From NCBI GenBank assembly GCA_964017195.1, contig OZ024897.1, positions 36,409,036 through 36,473,035 of the forward strand: 64,000 bases of DNA, given 5' to 3'. Origin of the DNA: Siderastrea radians. Taxonomy: Eukaryota > Cnidaria > Anthozoa > Scleractinia > Rhizangiidae. Made by a program: the position numbers and the translations under genes. Of the stretch, positions 57,433-64,000 are shown piece by piece. Positions within the stretch are counted from its first letter, which is position 1. Every line of letters begins with the position of its first letter. Under the pieces are notes generated by a model. It made no database searches, was not told the origin of the DNA, and worked only from the letters and a program-made list of their open reading frames with translations.

Positions 57433-60241
57433 GTCGAGTTAACAAACATTCTGAATATTTTATGGGACTACTAAGTGACTACTACCGTTCAGAACTCTAT
57501 CCGGCTGACTCCGCAAGGACTGTGTGAAGTGGGCGAGCCGTTGACCACTTAAGAAAAACTGGCCCTACTCTTTTTTTTAAGTGGCGAATGAAACGTAACA
57601 TTCTTGGACTTTGGTTAGAGCAAACCCATGCCACCCTGACATACAGCAACCTCGATTTATTTAGCTGCTACCGCTGTAAAAATTGCATAGCGTTTCATCC
57701 CTTTGCTTTTTGTGTGCACCTTGTTAGTAAATAAATAATTCCAAAGCAGTTTTCAAGTTTGTTTTAACTGTTCAGAAACAAAGTATATGCGAGTAATATC
57801 TAAGAGATGAGGGATGGTTCGTGCCATATTTGTGAAACCCAGAATCAACTGTCATTTGGGATGAGGATAAGAGTTTGGTGCAAAAAAATGGGTTCAGTAA
57901 CAGTAAATCTCGTAACGGCGCATTGAAAGCAGTTAACATGCGGGAAAAATGATTTTATAAAAGACGGATTTTAATTTCCCTCCATGCAGTTTCATTTATT
58001 TTCGTAAAATGCGTTGTTTCACCATTCAAAATGTACATTTTATTAACATTGCAACTGAAAAGTCGATGCTCTTTCCACAAACACCATTGAGATATTGGCT
58101 TTCGACAATTAATATGATATAAAAATGGGAAAAGCTATGCTTGAAAGGAAAGCTGCCCACTTAGCTAGTCGTTATATATATCCCTGTCTTCTGTCACTCA
58201 CTCACTCTGCCTTTTAACACCTAACTAACATAGACAAGCTAAAATGCATATTCTAATCAGAGGAAACTCAAAAATACTGCCGGGTTGCGTTTCGTTCAAA
58301 ACTACTCTACCAGTTCTCTGAGACTACAACTAAGTGTGTGTTTGTTTGTTTTCAAGTTTTTCCTTTGTTTCGTGGAAAAATCGCTAGCAACTGACTATGG
58401 TTTGTTCTTCTTTGAGAAAATCAATTGATTTTCTTGTCTTGGCATTCTAGGAGTATTCCTTGTACGTGAAAAGGCATTTAATTTAAATTTTAGCGCATTT
58501 TCACCCCAAAACGTAAAAATCCTCGTCACAGTTTCCCGAGTATACACTGGGTAGAAAGCAAAAAATTTGCCAGTTACCCCTGGCATCTACACTAGCAAAC
58601 TTTGCTGGTGTCTCAGTACAGTCGCAGAAATCCATTGCACATCTTGCTTTGGAGTAAGCGTTGTTGATCACTCACAGAACTTCTGGTTTTGATCACTGGT
58701 TTATCAAGTCTTAATCAATCAAAGACAAAAAACCAAAATCAAGCTAATCGTGACCAAGCTAATTCCCTCGTCTGGCATCGTTTGCGCGTTTTCGCATGCT
58801 TCAGACATCGGTTGCATGTTTTGCATGTTTTAACTTGGAGTTCTGATTGGTCAGTTCTTTGTTGTCATGGGTCACATATCATTATTTTGGTTTTGGTTCA
58901 CCGGCAGTCATTAGAAAACTGCTCTCTAATTCCAGTTGGCAAAAAAAAGATACCTCTCTTTCCTTTCATAAAACTGTAATAAAGAGTTCTGGTATAGGAC
59001 CAAATAAGCACAAAACCAGTCCAAACCTAGCTAAGTATTTCATAATTTTTCGTTATCGTCCACAGTCAATTGGAAACTGCTCTCTCAGTTGGTTCGAACA
59101 AGTTGTTTGTGTTTTAACTTGCAAATAACCACGGAAATACCAACAGAAATTGAGGGAATATGTTTTGCTAGCCCGAGGGAAAAGACGTTTTATTGAGGTC
59201 AAAATGCATTCCACGATTAGAAGAATAAAAAAGACAATTTTATTGTTGTTATGATTGACCAGTTCCGATTGACATTTTACTTAAGTATTAAAGTGATAAT
59301 TTTTTTACGATACTCTGTTTACTAATAAACAGGTTTTCCAAGCAGGTGGATTTACCCTGAAATAAATCAGCGTCTATAAACAACGCTTTTGAAAACTGCT
59401 TGATGTAGAGTGGACCAAACAACTAAACTAGCTGTTATTGTTTTCAGCTTTGGGATTTTATAAAGTCGAAAATTCAAAAGAATCAAGGTGAGAGATTGCG
59501 TAAGGTTAAGATGGTGAGGTCTTTTTGACAATGGAAAATACAGTTTGCAGGAACAGGAATGTAAAGTTTTGGAAAATTAATCACTCATGCAAACTTCAAA
59601 AACACCCAAATCTGCCATGGGAAAAAATGTACCTTATGTCTTTATGACCATTTCAAGTATTTCACAACTGAAGTTTATTCTTTCCCAGCATTAAAGTATG
59701 AAGAAAGACATAATTTTAAAAAGGTTTGATCGTAGCTGCGGATTACTTTATTTTGCACACGGCATTCAGTGTAAAACATGTCATTTTAGTGTTAGTCAGT
59801 TTGTTCTAATTCGTTTTCTAATTGTAGGGAGTCACGTATTATATTTACCTTAACGGAATAAGGCGTAATCGAAGCACTTTGGACGACCAAACCCTCATTA
59901 TGGAAATATAAAGAGCTAGAAACAGTCTAGTGTTGGATATTTAGACGGGTGAGGGGAGGATGCGGAGACAGCGGGGGAGGTGGGGTAAACAACAAATCAC
60001 TGGTAAGAATAGACTCACCCCCACCCCTCCCCCCCCACCCCTTCCGCTGCCTAAGAGTAAAAGGAAGAGCTACGAAACGAAGTAAATCCAACTAATTATA
60101 ATTTCTGACTGCTTCGTTAGTTTTAGTGTAACCATAAACAAAATACATTATAATGGACGATCGCATTTTGTTCCTAGTACAACTATAATTAAGCTTTTTC
60201 CTTGCTGAATTCTCTAGGTTCAGGAGACAAAAATAACTTTC
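57433..60241. other. 3' flank of the dioxygenase gene and intergenic DNA
   Basis: AATAAA-like sequence (AGTAAATAAATAATTCC) near 57726 may be the dioxygenase polyadenylation region. A spliced-looking segment 59461-59500 (TTTTCAG...CAAG|GTGAG) exists but has no established gene. Nothing else was recognised. Confidence 0.4.
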
Positions 60242-60846
60242 ATGGATGCAATGGTCATTTTAGCACCAACAGAAACAACATCACCTCAGAGGTAGGAGGA
60301 GTCAATAAACGGCAGTAACGATGCCAAAATAAGCCAAGGCCTCGTCATAAAGTTGCTGTGAACTGAGCTACTGTCTTGGGGGCCTTTACATGTCAACATT
60401 AAGTTTAAATGCCCACTCGTGTTTGCAAAATACGGGTAATTTGACGGTGTAAACATCGCCAAATTAGTTTGCCAAAATGTCGGCTACACAGTAGTAGGGT
60501 CTATCAACATTTTGTTGAACTGTTTTTGCTCTTTTAAATCACGCTGTTTTAACTGTATTTACTGGCTAACGCGAGTTTGCAACTGGCTTAAACAACAAGA
60601 GAGTTATGTTGGCCCAGGAGTGTGTTGACCTCTTATCCAGTGCGCAAAAAACTGACAATGGTATGGGCTGTGAATCATTTCAGGTGTCCCCTGCCGTCCG
60701 CGTATAACAGCTGGTCCCCATGGGCCTGGGACTGGTGGCTCGCTCAGCCTGAACATGACGTCATCAAGGCAGAGAAAAAACAAGAACCAAGCAAGACCGC
60801 TGACAATGAGCCGGCGTTCACTAATCAAACGACCAAAAACTCATGA
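60242..60846 (+). CDS. Possible small two-exon gene of unknown function
   Basis: A candidate 70-aa protein from exon 60242-60291 and exon 60684-60846. The first exon ends CAGAG|GTAGG; the second follows TTTCAG and stays open to a TGA at 60844. The product has a tryptophan-rich middle (SAYNSWSPWAWDWW) and a hydrophilic Lys/Glu/Asn tail; no family was recognised. The first exon could extend upstream to an acceptor at about 60218 (TTCTCTAG), and an alternative frame linking 59461-59500 with this exon gives a different short product. Non-coding RNA exons are equally possible. Confidence 0.25.
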
Positions 60847-61978
60847 TATGTTAAATTTCTTCTCGTCAATAGCAATTTAGTCTTTTATATATTGCCTTTT
60901 TATTGGTGCTTTAGATTACAAATAAAATGAGGGGTTGCTGAAAACAGAAGCTCGATAGCTGCGAGTTCGTTACATGTAATTTTCAGTTGACATCCGCAGA
61001 GAAACGTGGGTGCGCGAGTATTTCTGACTGGCTGCTTTGCAATGATACAATATTTTGGAACCGAGGGGTTCAAGTCTGATTAAACTTAATGTAGCATTGA
61101 TGTAAAGCTCAACGAAAAAGTTATTTTCTGATCGATTTTAGAGCATAGACGTTATCCTGCTCCCAAATTGTACTAGGCGAACGCTCACACGGATGCTTGT
61201 TCCAAGTTCTTAAAATGATTCTGAACTCCTCATTCTTAAAAAAAAGCAACGTGTTATACCTAAAGCAGCATAATGCAGACAGACCAACCTCTCACTCCCA
61301 GCTTACCTCTCTTTCTCTTTCGGAAAAAGTTGCCTGGCTACTTGGTCCACTGCTCGTTGTTTTCGAGGAAAAAGGGAGAGGACCCTGGGAACGAGGTTGT
61401 CATTGAGACGCAACTGTGCTTGGCCACGGCCTTAAGGTGATTCCATCGAAAAAGAAGTTGTAATGAGAATTTGTTGAAACTTTGCACAGTTATTAATTAT
61501 ACCTAGTACATTAAAAAAACAAAATAAGAAGAGGGGGTCACCGTGTCTGATTTCACGCTACAGGGCTGTAGTTTATAGGTACTTTGCCAGCTTTCGACAG
61601 CAATATTAAAAAACCTATCCTTGTACCAGAGACACCCATTACTTTAACAAGGTTGTTACTAGCAATGAAATATAAGCATTATTCTTATGATAGAAGAACA
61701 ATATTAAAGTAAAACGTTTTAAAATTGCCGTAAAAATGAAACCAGTGAAATAATGAGCAAATCGAGCGTCTGTACGGTTCCGGTGAAACGTCTACAATCT
61801 GACTGTAATAGTGAATTAACCCGGCATTTTGCAAAATTGAATAATGAAAAATTCTTCAAATTTGAATATATCATGTAAAGTCGTATTTTACTTAAATAAA
61901 TGGAATAAAAAAGTGGGGTCACCGAGTTCGTTTGGGAGAAAACGACCATTTATTTCTCTGAACAGCTAAGCTTTCATA

Positions 61979-62477
61979 GGGCCTCTTCATATGATCCCGG
62001 TAACCGGGCTGGCTCGGTTACCGGGATGAATTTTGTCGTCTGTTCATATGGGAAATTTCAGCCCGGTTACCGGGATGAAATTCAAGAAACAAAACCAAAA
62101 TGGCGCAACATTAACAAGTATTGTTCGCGACTATCATAGCTTTGCCGACTCTTGTAACTTTACTAATAAAGCTAACTCGAATACTTTTGAAGTGGAAATG
62201 CACACACGGCAAAATTATGCTATTTTGGCCGCCCAGTTTCGAAAGCGAAGCTAATTTGTCAAAAACATTTTCATCCCGGTAACCGGGCTGGAGTGTTCAT
62301 ATGGGAAAATTTTCATCCCGGTTGCCGAGATCTCGGTTGTAGAAACCGAGATCTCGGTAACCGGGCTGGCCCGCCTTCTCATATGAACACATCGCAATTT
62401 TTACAAAGGAAATAGGAGTGAGGCGAGATCTCGGAAACCGGGCCAGCCCGGTCAACCGGGCTCATATGAAGAGGCCC
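61979..62477. mobile_element. MITE with GGGCCTCTTCATATGA ends, nested
   Basis: GGGCCTCTTCATATGA and its inverse TCATATGAAGAGGCCC, with ATA on both borders. The interior is built from repeated CCCGGTAACCGGGCTGG and GAGATCTCGGT words in both orientations. It sits inside the foldback 61436-63415. Confidence 0.8.
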
Positions 62478-62494
62478 ATAGAAAGCCTATCAAG

Positions 62495-62645
62495 TTCTGA
62501 ACGCGCGCGCGCTCGTGCGCGCGCTAATCACGCAAAAAATGATGCGCAGAAAGGATGTGCAGGTGATTCCCTTCAATTGCATAACGCATCCTTTCTGCGC
62601 ATCATTTCTTGCGTGATTAGCGCGCGCACGAGCGCGCGCACCTTC
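62495..62645. repeat. Palindrome with alternating GC stems, nested
   Basis: GCGCGCGCTCGTGCGCGCGC then TAATCACGCAA and GATGCGCAGAAAGGATG at the left are inverted at the right. Arms are about 60 bp with a spacer of about 30 bp. The alternating purine-pyrimidine stem could form Z-DNA or a cruciform. Confidence 0.8.
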
Positions 62646-62657
62646 GGAACCTTATAA

Positions 62658-62868
62658 GGCCCAGTTCAGACGCCGTACCTCCCATGTGCCGTACCAAGTA
62701 GTACATAGTTTTTTGGCAGTTGTACGGTGTCCATATGAGTTTTTTTCGACAGATTTCAATAAGGCAAGCCAAAATCTCAAGGTACGGCAAAGCTTGCCGC
62801 TTAATACGACCTAGGAGCGAAAATGTGTTTGGTACGGCACATGAGAGGTACGGCGTCTGAACTGGGCC
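62658..62868. mobile_element. PIF/Harbinger-like MITE with TAA target duplication, nested
   Basis: GGCCCAGTTCAGACGCCGTA at the left is inverted as TACGGCGTCTGAACTGGGCC at the right, bordered by TAA on both sides (62655-62657, 62869-62871). ATGTGCCGTACC is inverted as GGTACGGCACAT just inside. Confidence 0.85.
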
Positions 62869-63456
62869 TAAGTTTTCTATGAAAGCTGAGCTGTTCAGAG
62901 AAATAAATGGTCGTTTTCTCCTAAACGAACTCGGTGACCCCAATTTTTTTAATACATAAATTCAAATGGCATACGGTCTAGTACAATATATCGCGATTTT
63001 GAGAAAAGTTAAAAATTCTGCTTTGAGATATTTTTATTTAAATGCCGAAAAGAACACGTCTTTAGGTGCAGCAGGGTATGTACGCTCGCCGCAATTTTTT
63101 AAATTTATTTCATAATCTTGATTCCTGTTCAACTAAAATAGTATACAATACAAGATAATTGTCTGTTTTGTTGAACTGCTCCAATATTTCAATACAAGCA
63201 ATGACTTTTCAAAGCAATTATAGTTCTCATTTCTGATTACTAGGGTTTCTCAGGAACACCTTGCGGGTCGTATAGTTGCTATTAATGGCTATCTATTTTG
63301 TGAAAACACAAGCACGGTGACCCCAATTTTTTTATTGAAAGGCTCTAAACATAATTACCAACTGGACCAAGTTTTAGAAAATTTTAAATATTCCGTCTAT
63401 TTCGATGGAATCACCTTAATTAATGTATTTAAGACGTTCAGCAGTTGCTGGGAGTA

Positions 63457-63818
63457 AGCCCCCCGGGGGGAGGGGACTCCCATATGAAAGGGACGGGGAT
63501 GCTCGTCGGAAAACTAAAATTAAACCCCTAAAAGAGACCATGCTAAAACAGACAACCAAATAAGAGCTATAGTGATTTTAATTGCGCTAAAAACGTTGAC
63601 ATCGAATGCTGTCTTCTATAATTAGATTTTAAAAGGTATGTCATAAATCTTTAGGTTTTTGTTCATAGTCTAACCTAAGCGATACCTTTGTGGGTAACAA
63701 TATTGGCTTTCCGTCCTGAACACCCTAAGTGAGACCAAAATCTGCAATTTACACCCCTAATCGAGACGACAAGAATCCCCGTCACTTTCATATGGGAATC
63801 CCCCCCCCCCTGGGGAGT
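63457..63818. repeat. MITE with poly-C/G ends
   Basis: CCCCCCGGGGGGAGGGGACT then CCCATATGAAAG at the left is inverted as CTTTCATATGGGAATCCCCC at the right, with GAGACCA and AACCCCTAA/TTACACCCCTAA words inside. Confidence 0.7.
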
Positions 63819-63864
63819 AAACGAAACTCGTTGAGGAAAATACTCTCTAATCATTAAATTTGTA

Positions 63865-63967
63865 AGAAAAATGAAGCAGGGCCGATACAAGCGTAAATTT
63901 GAAATTGATTTGTACTAAAATCAGTTTCAAATTCTACGTTTGTTTCGGCTCTGCTTCATTTTTCTTA
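63865..63967. repeat. Palindrome (arms about 45 bp)
   Basis: AAGAAAAATGAAGCAGGGCC at the left mirrors GGCTCTGCTTCATTTTTCTT at the right, and TTTGAAATTGATTT mirrors AAATCAGTTTCAAA at the centre. A small MITE or hairpin. Confidence 0.8.
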
Positions 63968-64000
63968 TTATACTTTTAGCCAACTAGATCATATTGTGAT

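Larger units (their letters stand above)
61436..63415. mobile_element. TTAA-flanked foldback transposon containing nested MITEs
   Basis: GGTGATTCCATCGAAA at the left and TTTCGATGGAATCACC at the right are flanked by TTAA (61432-61435 and 63416-63419). The inverted arms extend far inward: GGGGTCACCG appears at about 61536 and 61917 and its inverse at about 62933 and 63316. The block from GGGGTCACCGAGTTCG to AAGCTTTCATAG is inverted almost perfectly around 62880-62940. The centre is filled by three other inverted-repeat elements. No transposase frame was seen. Confidence 0.8.

Noticed and set aside
59461..59500. Exon-like segment with acceptor and donor
   Set aside because: It does not join in frame to the better-supported small gene at 60242-60846 and has no start codon of its own; noted only as possible non-coding RNA.

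Overview
This is eukaryotic nuclear DNA. Coding exons are short, bounded by GT...AG splice sites and separated by long AT-rich introns. Roughly half of the sequence is intron or intergenic DNA crowded with short non-autonomous transposons (MITEs), tRNA-derived SINEs and microsatellites. The conserved genes are animal-like, and the repeat landscape together with intronless tropomyosin-like genes suggests a cnidarian, probably an anthozoan such as a stony coral. That assignment is inference from style and family content; no species-specific marker was identified.

Layout. (1) 1172-5671, minus: the 5' part of the gene for translation initiation factor eIF3 subunit C, running off the left edge. 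(2) 5824-28041, plus: a complete 23-exon FTSJ3/Spb1 gene (pre-rRNA 2'-O-methyltransferase, about 819 aa). The two genes diverge from a 152-bp shared promoter with two CACGTG E-boxes and a YY1-type AAGATGGCGGC site. (3) 29351-30091 and 32737-33441, minus: two intronless coiled-coil genes of tropomyosin-like type. (4) 35576-48966, minus: a complete 12-exon INO80E gene (INO80 chromatin remodeller subunit, about 285 aa) with an unexpected C-x8-C-x12-C-x2-H zinc-finger-like motif and one apparent GC-AG intron. (5) 48967-55075: intergenic DNA full of repeats. (6) 55076-57432, plus: a three-exon clavaminate synthase-like/TauD-type Fe(II)/2-oxoglutarate dioxygenase with a likely mitochondrial leader. 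(7) 57433-64000: mostly repeats, with one doubtful small two-exon gene (60242-60846) and a nested stack of MITEs inside a TTAA-flanked foldback element (61436-63415).

The eIF3C-FTSJ3 pair joins translation initiation with ribosome assembly under one promoter, which fits co-regulation with growth. INO80E and the dioxygenase have no obvious functional link to them.

The strongest points for a second look are the zinc-finger-like insertion in INO80E, the paired intronless tropomyosin-like genes, the E-box/YY1 bidirectional promoter, a 106-bp tandem repeat family present at four places in both orientations, and several transposons whose target-site duplications can be read exactly. Exon joins were deduced by eye from reading frame, splice sites and remembered family sequences; no alignment or transcript data were available.
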